DNA of 64,000 bases from Thermophilibacter mediterraneus (GTDB lineage: Bacteria > Actinomycetota > Coriobacteriia > Coriobacteriales > Atopobiaceae), in contig NZ_FPKO01000008.1 of NCBI RefSeq assembly GCF_900119385.1, positions 530,059 to 594,058 of the forward strand, written 5' to 3'. Position numbers and translations under genes: made by a program. Position 1 is the first letter of the stretch. Each line of letters begins with the position of its first letter. This document shows, one piece after another, positions 8,202-16,190 of this stretch. The notes beneath the pieces are model-generated. The model was not told the DNA's origin. It searched no databases and was given only the letters and a program-made list of their open reading frames with translations.

Positions 8202-9018
8202 CCTCCCCTCCCAGGAAGGAGACGACGTCCATGATCTCGTCGAAGAACTGCTTGCGCGTCTTGGTGCCGCGGACGATCTCGGAGAAGATCCTGCCGTCCT
8301 TGAGGAAGAGCGCGCGCCGCGCGTAGCTCGCGGCGAAGGAGTCGTGCGTGACCATGATGATCGTGGCGTCGTCGTTGTTGAGGTCCTCGAGGCTCTCGAG
8401 CAGGCGGCGCGAGTTCTTGGAGTCGAGGGCGCCGGTGGGCTCGTCGGCGAGCACGAGCGAGGGGCCCGTGACGATGGCGCGCGCCGCGGCGACGCGCTGC
8501 TTCTGGCCGCCGGACATCTGGTGCGGGAACTTGTCGAGCACGTCGGTGACGCCCAGGCGCTCGGCGACCTCCTCCACGCGGGGCGTCACCTCGCGGGACG
8601 GGACGTGGTTGATCGTCAGGGCGAGCGCGATGTTCTCGCGCGCGGTGAGCGTGTCGAGCAGGTTGGAGTCCTGGAAGACGAAGCCGAGGCGCTCGCGGCG
8701 GAAGCGCGAGAGCTGGCCCGGGCGCAGCTTGGTGATGTCCTCGCCGTCCACGAGGATGTGCCCCGACGTGGGGCGGTCGATCGTCGAGATGCAGTTGAGC
8801 ATCGTGGTCTTGCCCGACCCCGAGGGGCCCATGATGGCGATGTACTCCCCGGGCGCCACGTCGAAGGAGACGCCGTCGAGCGCGCGCGTCACGTTTGCCC
8901 GGGTGCCGTAGAGCTTCTCGACGTCCTGGCAGGACAGCACGGGGCGCGAGGGCTGCGCGGCGCTCGCGACGCGGGCCGGGGCCGCGGGACGGGATTGCTG
9001 GAGGTGCGAAGGTGCCAT
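8185..9018 (-). CDS. Bce-type ABC transporter ATPase
   Basis: A 277-residue ATPase that powers the adjacent FtsX-type permease. Walker A is GPSGSGKTT, the signature is MSGGQKQRVAAARAI, and Walker B is LVLADEPTGALD, all in the order of MacB/BceA ATPases. The ATG at 9018 has GAGGAG upstream; about 35 residues of Ala/Pro/Ser-rich sequence precede the ATPase fold, longer than usual. It overlaps the permease gene by 17 bp. It is likely controlled by the response regulator encoded upstream. Confidence 0.9.
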   Translation of the reverse strand: MAPSHLQQSRPAAPARVASAAQPSRPVLSCQDVEKLYGTRANVTRALDGVSFDVAPGEYIAIMGPSGSGKTTMLNCISTIDRPTSGHILVDGEDITKLRPGQLSRFRRERLGFVFQDSNLLDTLTARENIALALTINHVPSREVTPRVEEVAERLGVTDVLDKFPHQMSGGQKQRVAAARAIVTGPSLVLADEPTGALDSKNSRRLLESLEDLNNDDATIIMVTHDSFAASYARRALFLKDGRIFSEIVRGTKTRKQFFDEIMDVVSFLGGEGADVR

Positions 9019-9142
9019 GGGGGCTCCTCTCGTTGGGGTCTGGTACACGACCATACTCGCCCGGCGAGAAGGACCGCGCCATCGACGGGGCTTATCGCTC
9101 CCTTACGCTTTCGCAAGGTTGTGACAGGGGACGGGGGCGTTG

Positions 9143-10171
9143 TCACGCGCGCTCGACCATGTCGGGGAAGCCCAGGCAGACGGTGGTGCCGACGCCCTCC
9201 TCAGACTCGAGCCACACCTCGACGCCCATCTTGCGGCAGAGCTCCCGCACGAGGTAGAGCCCCATGCCGGTCGAGCGCGCGAAGCGGCGGCCGTTCTCTC
9301 CGGTGAAGCCCTTGTCGAAGACGCGGCCCACGTCCGACGCGGGGATGCCGACCCCGTCGTCGGCGATGACGAGCCGCGTCGCCCACGCGTCCATGCCGGT
9401 CTCGTGGCGCTCGGCCCAGATCCGGACGCTGCCTCGACCGTCCTTCTCGCTTCGGTACTTGGCCGCGTTCACGAGCACCTGCCCGATCACGAAGCTCAGC
9501 CACTTGGGGTCGGCGTGCACGGTGAGGGACAGCTCGCCGAGCACGGGCGCCACGCGCGCGCCGATGAGCGTGCGGGCCTTGTGGCGCAGCGCGTCGCGGA
9601 CCACGTCCCCCAGGACGACCTCGCGGATCTGGAAGTCCCGGTCGAGCGAGGTCCCGCGCGAGTAGTAGAGCGCCTGCTCGACGTAGCCCTCGATCTCGTC
9701 GAGCTCGGCGTCCACGGAGTCCATCGCGGGCGAGGGGTTGTTGCGCACGACGAGGCGGGCCGCGGCGATGGGCGTCTTGATCTCGTGCACCCAGGTCTCG
9801 ACGTACTCCCGGTACTCGCGGCGCGAGCGCCGGGCAGCGGCGATCCGGTCGCGCATGGCCTTGGACTCCCGGTCGAGCGCGTCGAAGAAGAGCTCGCCTT
9901 CGGGGAAGCCCGGGCGGTCCACGAGCTCGGTGACGAGGTAGGGCTCGTCGAGGGCGTCGAGGGCGTCCGCGATCCTGCGGTAGAACGAGCGGCGGTGCAG
10001 CCAGTCGAGCACGAGCGCCGCGACGGAGGCGAGCGCCAGCACCGCGCAGACGAAGCCGACGGCCGCCGGCTCGAGCCCGTAGACGCTCATGACGAGCGCC
10101 GAGAACGCGAGCGCCACCGCGCCCGCCGCGAGCGGCACGAGCCGGTCGGCGACGTACGTCCCAAAGCCCAT
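9143..10171 (-). CDS. Bce-type sensor histidine kinase
   Basis: A 342-residue kinase with two N-terminal membrane helices (residues 10-30 and 36-57) and almost no extracellular loop. This is typical of BceS-like intramembrane sensors, which listen to the transporter rather than to the drug. The phosphoacceptor is H129 in WVHEIKTP, followed by HATPase motifs (VNAAKYR, DDGVGIP, GMGLYL). The gene lies 66 bp downstream of its response regulator and upstream of the transporter genes, all on the same strand. Confidence 0.9.
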   Translation of the reverse strand: MGFGTYVADRLVPLAAGAVALAFSALVMSVYGLEPAAVGFVCAVLALASVAALVLDWLHRRSFYRRIADALDALDEPYLVTELVDRPGFPEGELFFDALDRESKAMRDRIAAARRSRREYREYVETWVHEIKTPIAAARLVVRNNPSPAMDSVDAELDEIEGYVEQALYYSRGTSLDRDFQIREVVLGDVVRDALRHKARTLIGARVAPVLGELSLTVHADPKWLSFVIGQVLVNAAKYRSEKDGRGSVRIWAERHETGMDAWATRLVIADDGVGIPASDVGRVFDKGFTGENGRRFARSTGMGLYLVRELCRKMGVEVWLESEEGVGTTVCLGFPDMVERA

Positions 10172-10237
10172 CGGTCCCCCTTCGCAATCGAGGCGCCCGG
10201 GCCGCCCGCCGGTCGGCGCGGGAGGGGCGCCGCCGGG

Positions 10238-10909
10238 TTACTCCACCAGGTAGCCCATCCCGCGACGGGTCCGCACGAAGTCCTCCACCCCGATCCGGGC
10301 GAGCGTGGCGCGCAGGTGCGAGACGTTCACGGTGAGGGTGTTGTCGTCCACGAACTCGTCGGAGGCCCAGAGCTCCTCCTGGATGCGCTGGCGGCTCACG
10401 ACCGAGCCGGCGTTGCGCATGAGCAGGGCGAGGATGCGCAGCTCGTTCTTGGTGAGCTCGGCCGAGCTGCCCCGGTGGCTCACCCGGCAGCGCGCCGTGT
10501 CGAGCGTGACGCCGCCGTGGGTGATCTCCGCCGCCGCGGCGCCCTCGCCGTAGCTGCGCTTGAGGACCGTCGCCACGTGGGCGAGAAGGACCTGGTCGTT
10601 GTAGGGCTTGGGCACGAAGTCGTCGGCCCCGAGCGAGAGGGTGAGCAGCTCGTCCATGTCGTTGTCGCGGCTCGTGACCACCACGATGGGCACGCTCGAG
10701 CGGCGGCGCACCTCGCGGCAGACGTACTGGCCGTCCACGCCGGGCAGGTTGAGGTCGAGCAGCACGAGGTCGGGGCCCGCGTCCAGGATCTGCGCCGCCG
10801 TGTCCTCGAAGCTCGTGAGGGCCTCCGCCTCGTAGCCGTTGCGCTCGAGCAGGACGCAGAGCTCGTCGCGCAGGCGCTCGTCGTCCTCAACCACCAAAAG
10901 GCGTCTCAT
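10238..10909 (-). CDS. Bce-type response regulator (OmpR family)
   Basis: A 223-residue regulator with a receiver domain (phosphoacceptor D52 in VLLDLNLPG, conserved Lys in VPKPYND) and an OmpR/PhoB winged helix ending in RTRRGMGYLVE. The start is the ATG at 10909 with GGAGGCCAC before it; upstream in-frame codons are not supported by a ribosome site. It heads the leftward module of regulator, kinase, ATPase and permease, and presumably activates the last two on antimicrobial peptide stress. Confidence 0.9.
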   Translation of the reverse strand: MRRLLVVEDDERLRDELCVLLERNGYEAEALTSFEDTAAQILDAGPDLVLLDLNLPGVDGQYVCREVRRRSSVPIVVVTSRDNDMDELLTLSLGADDFVPKPYNDQVLLAHVATVLKRSYGEGAAAAEITHGGVTLDTARCRVSHRGSSAELTKNELRILALLMRNAGSVVSRQRIQEELWASDEFVDDNTLTVNVSHLRATLARIGVEDFVRTRRGMGYLVE

Positions 10910-11204
10910 GTGGCCTCCCAACACGTTGGTCCCTTCGCCGAGAATAGCACGTGGCGCCCCGCCGCGCGTGACCCGAGTCGCGCAGAGCGCGTGGCCCGAG
11001 TTAAACGCACGCTCAACCGAGAAGAACCGTGCGCGGGGCTCGGGCCAATCGCACCAGGCGCGCCGCCGGGCCGGGCGCGCGACGGGCGGGACGCCGCGGG
11101 CCCGCCGTCCTTCTCGCCGCGTCACGCGCGTGTAACGCCGCCGACACGCGGACCACACCCACAGCTATCATGGGGGGCACTGCGACCGCACAGAAAGGCA
11201 CCCC
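10910..11204. other. Divergent intergenic region
   Basis: This 295-bp gap separates the leftward Bce module from the rightward acyl-CoA synthetase. It carries two GAGAAGRAC motifs in opposite orientation (11019-11027 and 11107-11115) and no open frame with a credible start. The two promoters must lie here, but no clear -10/-35 pair stands out. Confidence 0.5.
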
Positions 11205-12842
11205 ATGACCATCGTCGACATGCTGCGCGCCAACGCGGAGAGGTACCCGGACGAGGTGGCCCTCGTCGAGGTGAACCCCGAGCGGCGCGAGAACCGCCAC
11301 ATCACCTGGCGCGACTACGACCTGGTGGAGACCACCGACGACGAGCCCTTCCGCCGCGAGATGACGTGGTCGGTCTTCGACGAGAAGGCCAACCGCTTCG
11401 CCAACCTGCTGCTCTCCCGCGGCGTCCGCAAGGACGACAAGGTCGCCATCCTGCTCTACAACTGCATCGAGTGGCTGCCGCTCTACTTCGGCGTGCTCAA
11501 GTCCGGCGCCACGGTGGTGCCGCTCAACTTCCGCTACTCCTCGCGCGAGATCGCGTACTGCCTCGACAAGGCGGACGTCGACATCCTCGTCTTCGGCCCG
11601 GAGTTCATCGGGCGCGTCGAGGAAATCGTGGACCGCATCCAGGCCGGGCGGCTGCTCTTCTACGTGGGCGACGACTGCCCCACGTGGGCGGAGTCCTACC
11701 GCGAGCTCGCGAGCCTGTGCTCGTCGTCCGACCCGCGCGTCCCCCTCTCCGAGGACGAGGACGCGGCGATTTACTTCTCGTCCGGGACGACGGGCTTCCC
11801 CAAGGCGATCCTGCACCACCACCGGAGCCTCACGCAGGCGGCCGAGATGGAGCAGCGCCACCACGGGCAGACGCACGACGACGTGTTCCTGTGCATCCCG
11901 CCGCTCTACCACACCGGCGCGTGCATGCACTGGATGGGGAGCCTGCTCGTGGGCGGGCGCGGCGTCCTGCTGCGCGGCGTCTCCCCCAAGACGGTGCTCG
12001 AGACCGTCTCCAACGAGCGCTGCACCATCGTGTGGCTGCTCGTGCCCTGGGCGCAGGACATCCTCGTCGCGCTCGAGGAGGGCACGGTGCGGCTCGAGAA
12101 CTACCACCTCGGCCAGTGGCGCCTCATGCACATCGGCGCCCAGCCCGTCCCCGAGAGCCTCATCCGCCGCTGGCGCGCGGTCTTCCCGCACCACGCCTAC
12201 GACACCAACTACGGCCTCTCGGAGTCCATGGGCCCGGGCTGCGTGCACCTGGGGCTCGAGAACATCGACCACGTGGGTGCCATCGGCGTGCCGGGGTACC
12301 GCTGGGAGTGCAAGATCGTGGACGAGAGCGGCGCGGAGGTCGCGCCCGGCACGGTGGGCGAGCTCTGCGTGAGGGGGCCGGGGCTCATGGAGTGCTACTA
12401 CAAGGACCCCGAGGCCACGGCAGAGACCCTCGTCGACGGGTGGCTGCACACCGGCGACATGGCGCGCCAGGACGACGACGGCTTCTACTGGCTCGTCGAC
12501 CGCAAGAAGGACGTCGTCATCATGGGCGGCGAGAACATCTACCCCGTCGAGGTCGAGAGCTTCCTCATGGGGCACCCCGCCATCAAGGACGTCGCCGTGA
12601 TCGGCCTGCCCGACGAGCGCCTGGGAGAGATCCCGGCGGCCGTCATCGAGCTCAAGCCCGACGCCGAGCCGCTCGACGCCGACGACATCATGGAGTTCTG
12701 CCGCGCGCTGCCGCGCTACAAGCGTCCGCGCAGGGTCATCTTCGCGCCCGTCCCGAGGAACCCCACGGGCAAGATCGAGAAGCCGGCGCTTCGCGCCAAG
12801 TACGGGGCCGACGCCATCGTCGCGCGCGAGACGCGGCACTAG
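11205..12842 (+). CDS. AMP-forming acyl-CoA synthetase
   Basis: A 545-residue member of the ANL superfamily. It carries the AMP/phosphate loop SSGTTGFPKAI, the A5 motif YGLSESMGP, the hinge motif GWLHTGDMARQDDDGFYWLVDR and the C-terminal catalytic Lys in NPTGKIEKP. Ribosome site AGAAAGG precedes the ATG. It is directly followed by iorA and iorB. A plausible role is interconversion of an aryl-acetyl-CoA (indoleacetyl- or phenylacetyl-CoA made by IorAB) and the free acid, but the specificity residues are not diagnostic and a medium-chain acyl substrate is possible. Confidence 0.85.
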   Translation: MTIVDMLRANAERYPDEVALVEVNPERRENRHITWRDYDLVETTDDEPFRREMTWSVFDEKANRFANLLLSRGVRKDDKVAILLYNCIEWLPLYFGVLKSGATVVPLNFRYSSREIAYCLDKADVDILVFGPEFIGRVEEIVDRIQAGRLLFYVGDDCPTWAESYRELASLCSSSDPRVPLSEDEDAAIYFSSGTTGFPKAILHHHRSLTQAAEMEQRHHGQTHDDVFLCIPPLYHTGACMHWMGSLLVGGRGVLLRGVSPKTVLETVSNERCTIVWLLVPWAQDILVALEEGTVRLENYHLGQWRLMHIGAQPVPESLIRRWRAVFPHHAYDTNYGLSESMGPGCVHLGLENIDHVGAIGVPGYRWECKIVDESGAEVAPGTVGELCVRGPGLMECYYKDPEATAETLVDGWLHTGDMARQDDDGFYWLVDRKKDVVIMGGENIYPVEVESFLMGHPAIKDVAVIGLPDERLGEIPAAVIELKPDAEPLDADDIMEFCRALPRYKRPRRVIFAPVPRNPTGKIEKPALRAKYGADAIVARETRH

Positions 12843-12851
12843 GCGTGCAAG

Positions 12852-12923
12852 GCGTGCAAAGGGGACAGTCACTTTTGCACGCATACGAAGCGGCGTGCAA
12901 AAGTGACTGTCCCCTTTGCACGC
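12852..12923. repeat. 27-bp palindromic element, inverted pair
   Basis: Two copies of the window's main palindromic element lie head to head with a 10-bp spacer (12852-12882 and 12893-12923, counting GC flanks). Each has arms GTGCAAA and TTTGCAC around an asymmetric core GGGGACAGTCAC. The pair fills the gap between the acyl-CoA synthetase stop and the iorA ribosome site and could fold into a long hairpin, as REP pairs (BIMEs) do. Confidence 0.85.
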
Positions 12924-12937
12924 AGGAGAGGAGCAAC

Positions 12938-14707
12938 ATGGACAAGAACCTCATGTCCGGCAACGAGGCCATCGCCCAGGGCGCCTGGGAGGCGGGCGTC
13001 GCCGTGGGCGTGGGCTACCCCGGTACGCCCTCGACCGAGACGCTCGAGGCGCTCGTGCGCCACGAGGACGTCTACTGCGAGTGGTCCCCCAACGAGAAGG
13101 TCGCCTTCGAGGTCGGCCTCGGCGCGTCGGTCGCCGGCGCGCGGGCGCTCGTCACGATGAAGCACGTCGGCGTCAACGTCGCCGCCGACCCCTTCATGGC
13201 CGCCGCGTCCACGGGAGTGAACGGGGGCCTCGTCCTTCTCGCCGCCGACGACCCGTCCTGCTACTCGTCCCAGAACGAGCAGGACTCGCGCTTCTACGCC
13301 GCGTTCGCGCGCATCCCGTGCCTCGACGCCGCCGACTCGCAGGAGTGCTACGAGATGACGCGCGCCGCATTCGAGTTCTCCGAGCGCTTCGACACGCCGG
13401 TCATGCTGCACGAGACCATGCGCATCGCCCACACCCGCACGCTGGTCTCCGCCGCCGGCGCGCGCGCCGACGTCGCCCCGCGCGACTACGTGGACGACAT
13501 CCCCAAGTACGTCATGATGCCCGCCAACGCCGTGAAGCGCCGCGCCGTGGTGGACGAGCGCCAGGCCGCCCTCGAGGAGTACGCCGAGACGTGCCCGCTC
13601 AACCGCGTCGAGATGCGCGACAAGAGGGTCGGCGTCATCTGCGCCGGGGCCGTCTACCAGCACGTCCGCGAGGCGCTGCCCGAGGCCTCGACGTTCAAGC
13701 TGGGCCTCGCCTGGCCGCTGCCCGCCCGCGCGCTCGCCGACTTCGCCGCGTCCGTGGACGCGTGCTACGTGGTCGAGGAGGCGAGCGACTACTTCTCGAT
13801 GCGCGTCCGCGCGCTCGGCATCGAGCTCGCGGAGCCGCCGGCCGGCGCGCTGCCCGTTGCCGGCGAGCTCAAGCCCGAGCTCATCCGCGCCGCGTTCGGG
13901 GTCGCCCAGCCCGCGCACCTCGCCGCTGCCACCGACCTGCCGCCGCGGCCGCCGGCGTTCTGCCCCGGCTGCCCGCACCGCCTCGTCTTCTGCGAGCTGC
14001 GCCGCCTCAAGGCCATCGTCACCGGTGACATCGGCTGCTACACCCTGGGCGCCGTCGCCCCCTACGGGGCGTGCCACACGGTCATCGACATGGGGGCCTC
14101 GCTCTCGATGGCGCACGGCATGGAGCTCGCCGACGCCACCGGGCGCACCGGGCGCCCCGTCGTCGGCGTCATCGGCGACTCCACGTTCGCCCACTCCGGC
14201 ATCACGAGCATGCTCGGCACCATCTACAACGGAGGCACCGGCACGCTCTGCATCCTCGACAACCGCACGACGGCCATGACCGGCACGCAGGGCAACCCCG
14301 TGAACGGCGTCACCCTCACGGACAGCGCGCACAGGGTCGGGCCGCTCGACAACCCCAGCGGCAAGGCGCTCGACCTGCCCGCGCTCTGCCGCGCGATGGG
14401 CGTCGAGGAGGTTCGCGAGGTGGACGCCCAGGACCTGCAGGCCGTCCGCTCCGCGCTGCGCGAGGCCACGTCCGCGACCGACCGCCTCTCCGTCATCATC
14501 TTCAAGGCGCCGTGCCGCCTCATCGACCGCAGCCGCGGCAAGCTCCCCACCATCCGCAATTGCCGCGCGTGCGGCCAGTGCGTCAAGATCGGCTGCCCGG
14601 CCCTCGGGCGCGCCAAGGACGGCACCGCGACCATCGACCCCACGCAGTGCATCGGGTGCGACCAGTGCGTCCAGTCCTGCCCGTTCGGCTGCATCACGAA
14701 GGAGTAG
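12938..14707 (+). CDS. iorA: Indolepyruvate:ferredoxin oxidoreductase, alpha subunit
   Basis: A 589-residue subunit that, with IorB, oxidatively decarboxylates arylpyruvates from aromatic amino acids to aryl-acetyl-CoA and reduces ferredoxin. The N-terminal pyrimidine-binding region begins GYPGTPSTET. The thiamine pyrophosphate domain holds CPGCPH, GDIGCYTLG and GDSTFAHSG. The C-terminus has two ferredoxin-like clusters (CRACGQCVKIGCPAL and CIGCDQCVQSCPFG). AGGAGAGGAG precedes the ATG at 12938. The gene ends 4 bp before iorB. The family and subunit assignment are firm; which aromatic acid is preferred is not visible. Confidence 0.94.
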   Translation: MDKNLMSGNEAIAQGAWEAGVAVGVGYPGTPSTETLEALVRHEDVYCEWSPNEKVAFEVGLGASVAGARALVTMKHVGVNVAADPFMAAASTGVNGGLVLLAADDPSCYSSQNEQDSRFYAAFARIPCLDAADSQECYEMTRAAFEFSERFDTPVMLHETMRIAHTRTLVSAAGARADVAPRDYVDDIPKYVMMPANAVKRRAVVDERQAALEEYAETCPLNRVEMRDKRVGVICAGAVYQHVREALPEASTFKLGLAWPLPARALADFAASVDACYVVEEASDYFSMRVRALGIELAEPPAGALPVAGELKPELIRAAFGVAQPAHLAAATDLPPRPPAFCPGCPHRLVFCELRRLKAIVTGDIGCYTLGAVAPYGACHTVIDMGASLSMAHGMELADATGRTGRPVVGVIGDSTFAHSGITSMLGTIYNGGTGTLCILDNRTTAMTGTQGNPVNGVTLTDSAHRVGPLDNPSGKALDLPALCRAMGVEEVREVDAQDLQAVRSALREATSATDRLSVIIFKAPCRLIDRSRGKLPTIRNCRACGQCVKIGCPALGRAKDGTATIDPTQCIGCDQCVQSCPFGCITKE

Positions 14708-14711
14708 CGCA

Positions 14712-15341
14712 ATGGCTGACAAGAAGAACGTGCAAAAGGGACAGGCACTTTTGCACGGCACCAAGACCATCCTGCTCGTGGGCGTGGGCGGCCAGGGAAC
14801 CATCCTCGCGGGCAAGCTCCTCGCCACGGTCGCCGCCGGGGCGGGGCTCGACGTCAAGGTCTCCGAGATCCACGGCATGAGCCAGCGAGGCGGGTCGGTG
14901 AGCACCGTGATCCGCCTGGGAGAGCACGTCTCGACGATGGTGTGCGACGACGGGTGCGCCGACGTGATCGTGGCGTTCGAGGCCGTCGAGGCCCTGCGCG
15001 CCCAGCACTACCTCGCCGAGGGCGGGCGCATGTTCGTCAACGACGAGCAGATCACCCCCGTCTCGGTGAACATCGGCAGCTTCCGGATGCCCGAGCGCGT
15101 GGACGAGCGCCTGCGCGAGATGGGCGCGCACCTGCTCGACGCCGGCGTGATCGCGCGCGGGCTGGGGTCGCCGAGGTCCACCAACGTCGTGCTCGTGGGG
15201 GCGCTCTCCACGGCGCTCCCCTTCGACGCCGAGCTCTGGCGCGACGCCGTGCGCGCGTGCGTCCCCGCCGCCACGGTCGAGGCGAACCTCGCCGCCTTCG
15301 ACGCGGGTCGCGACGCGGCCCTGCGCGGGGAGGCCCGCTAG
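14712..15341 (+). CDS. iorB: Indolepyruvate:ferredoxin oxidoreductase, beta subunit, with repeat-encoded N-terminal insert
   Basis: A 209-residue gamma/beta-type subunit of the 2-oxoacid:ferredoxin oxidoreductase family. The fold starts at TKTILLVGVGGQG, with SEIHGMSQRGGSV and GSPRSTNVVL following as in IorB. The oddity is at the N-terminus. Residues 7-15 (VQKGQALLH) are encoded exactly by one 27-bp palindromic element inserted in frame between the start MADKKN and the first beta strand. The protein is otherwise intact, so the insert is probably tolerated as a tail. It is co-transcribed with iorA. Confidence 0.92.
   Translation: MADKKNVQKGQALLHGTKTILLVGVGGQGTILAGKLLATVAAGAGLDVKVSEIHGMSQRGGSVSTVIRLGEHVSTMVCDDGCADVIVAFEAVEALRAQHYLAEGGRMFVNDEQITPVSVNIGSFRMPERVDERLREMGAHLLDAGVIARGLGSPRSTNVVLVGALSTALPFDAELWRDAVRACVPAATVEANLAAFDAGRDAALRGEAR
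14730..14756. repeat. 27-bp palindromic element inside iorB
   Basis: A single copy, 18 bp after the iorB start codon, read in frame as VQKGQALLH. It directly follows AAGAAGAAC (14721-14729), close to the GAGAAGRAC motif. Confidence 0.9.
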
Positions 15342-15388
15342 CGCTACGGACGCGAGGGCGGCGTGCGCGCCGCCGCACGCAACGACGA

Positions 15389-15423
15389 GGCCCCGGTCGC
15401 GCACCGTTCGCGCGACCGGGGCC
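15389..15423 (+). terminator. Strong hairpin after iorB
   Basis: Arms GGCCCCGGTCGCGC and GCGCGACCGGGGCC pair perfectly over 14 bp around a 7-nt loop, 47 bp after the iorB stop. There is no T-run, so it is a stem-type terminator at best. The rest of 15342-15706 holds no gene that I can support. Confidence 0.65.
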
Positions 15424-15706
15424 ATTGCCGTCTGGTGGGTTGACGCGTCCCCCGACCACGCCAACCCGTCTGTTCGGGGGATGTAATGGAATGTTACCCC
15501 AAAACGACAGCCTCGTGTCAGAAACGTCGAACATCCGCCGCGCGGGAGCCACGGACGCGCGCGGGCGACGGACGCCGACGCGGCCCCACGCCCGCCCGCG
15601 CCTCCCCGACCAAATCCGACCGCCCGCGAACGTCTCGGGCCGGGCTCGAGACGGCGGGGCTAACCTTTTGTAATCGGTAGGTAATACGAGTCTGGTGGTG
15701 ATTGCT

Positions 15707-16078
15707 ATGGGTCAGTACGTCGTTGTTGAGAACGAGGGCCGCTACTGCTTCAACCTCTGCGCCTCCAACGGGCACATCCTCATGTCCTCGATCATCTTCC
15801 CGTCCAAGGACGAGTGCCTCCACGGCATCGAGTGCGTCCGCGCCTCCGCCGCCAACGCAGAGATCGAGGACAGCACGGTCGATGCCTTCGACCGCGAGCC
15901 CACGCCCAAGTTCCGCATCTACGAGGACTTCGACGGCCACTTCTTCTTCCGCTTCATCACGCACGAGGCCGGCGACATCGCGCGCTCGCACACCTACGAG
16001 CTGAAGGAGTCCCTGCTCAGGCGCATCGAGCGGACGCGCGCCGAGTGCGACTCCCCCCTCGCCGCGGACGAGAACTAG
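15707..16078 (+). CDS. YegP/DUF1508-like small protein
   Basis: A 123-residue protein whose first half (VVENEGRYCFNLCASNGHIL then SSIIFPSKDECLHGIECVRA) has the pattern of the DUF1508/YegP repeat: beta strands with 'F.L.A.NG..I..S..Y.....C..GI..V'. The second half is a degenerate second repeat (KFRIYEDFDGHFFFRFIT). Function of this family is unknown. The ATG at 15707 has only a weak GGTGGTG upstream. It lies upstream of selD but a hairpin separates them. Confidence 0.7.
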   Translation: MGQYVVVENEGRYCFNLCASNGHILMSSIIFPSKDECLHGIECVRASAANAEIEDSTVDAFDREPTPKFRIYEDFDGHFFFRFITHEAGDIARSHTYELKESLLRRIERTRAECDSPLAADEN

Positions 16079-16124
16079 CGGCACGTGGCCGGCGCCCGGC
16101 CGGCAGCAAGAACGTTGACTCGGC

Positions 16125-16155
16125 ACGCCCCCGGGGCCCTTGCTCCCGGGGGCGT
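16125..16155 (+). terminator. Hairpin between the YegP-like gene and selD
   Basis: Arms ACGCCCCCGGG and CCCGGGGGCGT pair over 11 bp around a 9-nt loop. It lies 47 bp past the upstream stop and 36 bp before the selD start, so it probably terminates the first transcript. Confidence 0.6.
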
Positions 16156-16190
16156 CCGTGAGTCGGGGACCGTGGATTGGGGAGGAAGAC

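Noticed and set aside
5820..8234. An 804-codon frame antisense to the Bce permease
   Set aside because: Low-complexity His/Arg/Glu-rich translation with no domain; the opposite strand carries a full FtsX permease with conserved motifs.
9140..14707. A very long open frame across the histidine kinase, intergenic region, synthetase and iorA
   Set aside because: Only its iorA part is real. The rest is antisense or out-of-frame reading through GC-rich DNA and shows the repetitive Arg/Ala/Gly/His composition of shadow frames.
12869..14905. A 678-codon frame antisense to iorA/iorB
   Set aside because: No recognisable domain and typical shadow composition; iorA and iorB motifs are complete on the other strand.
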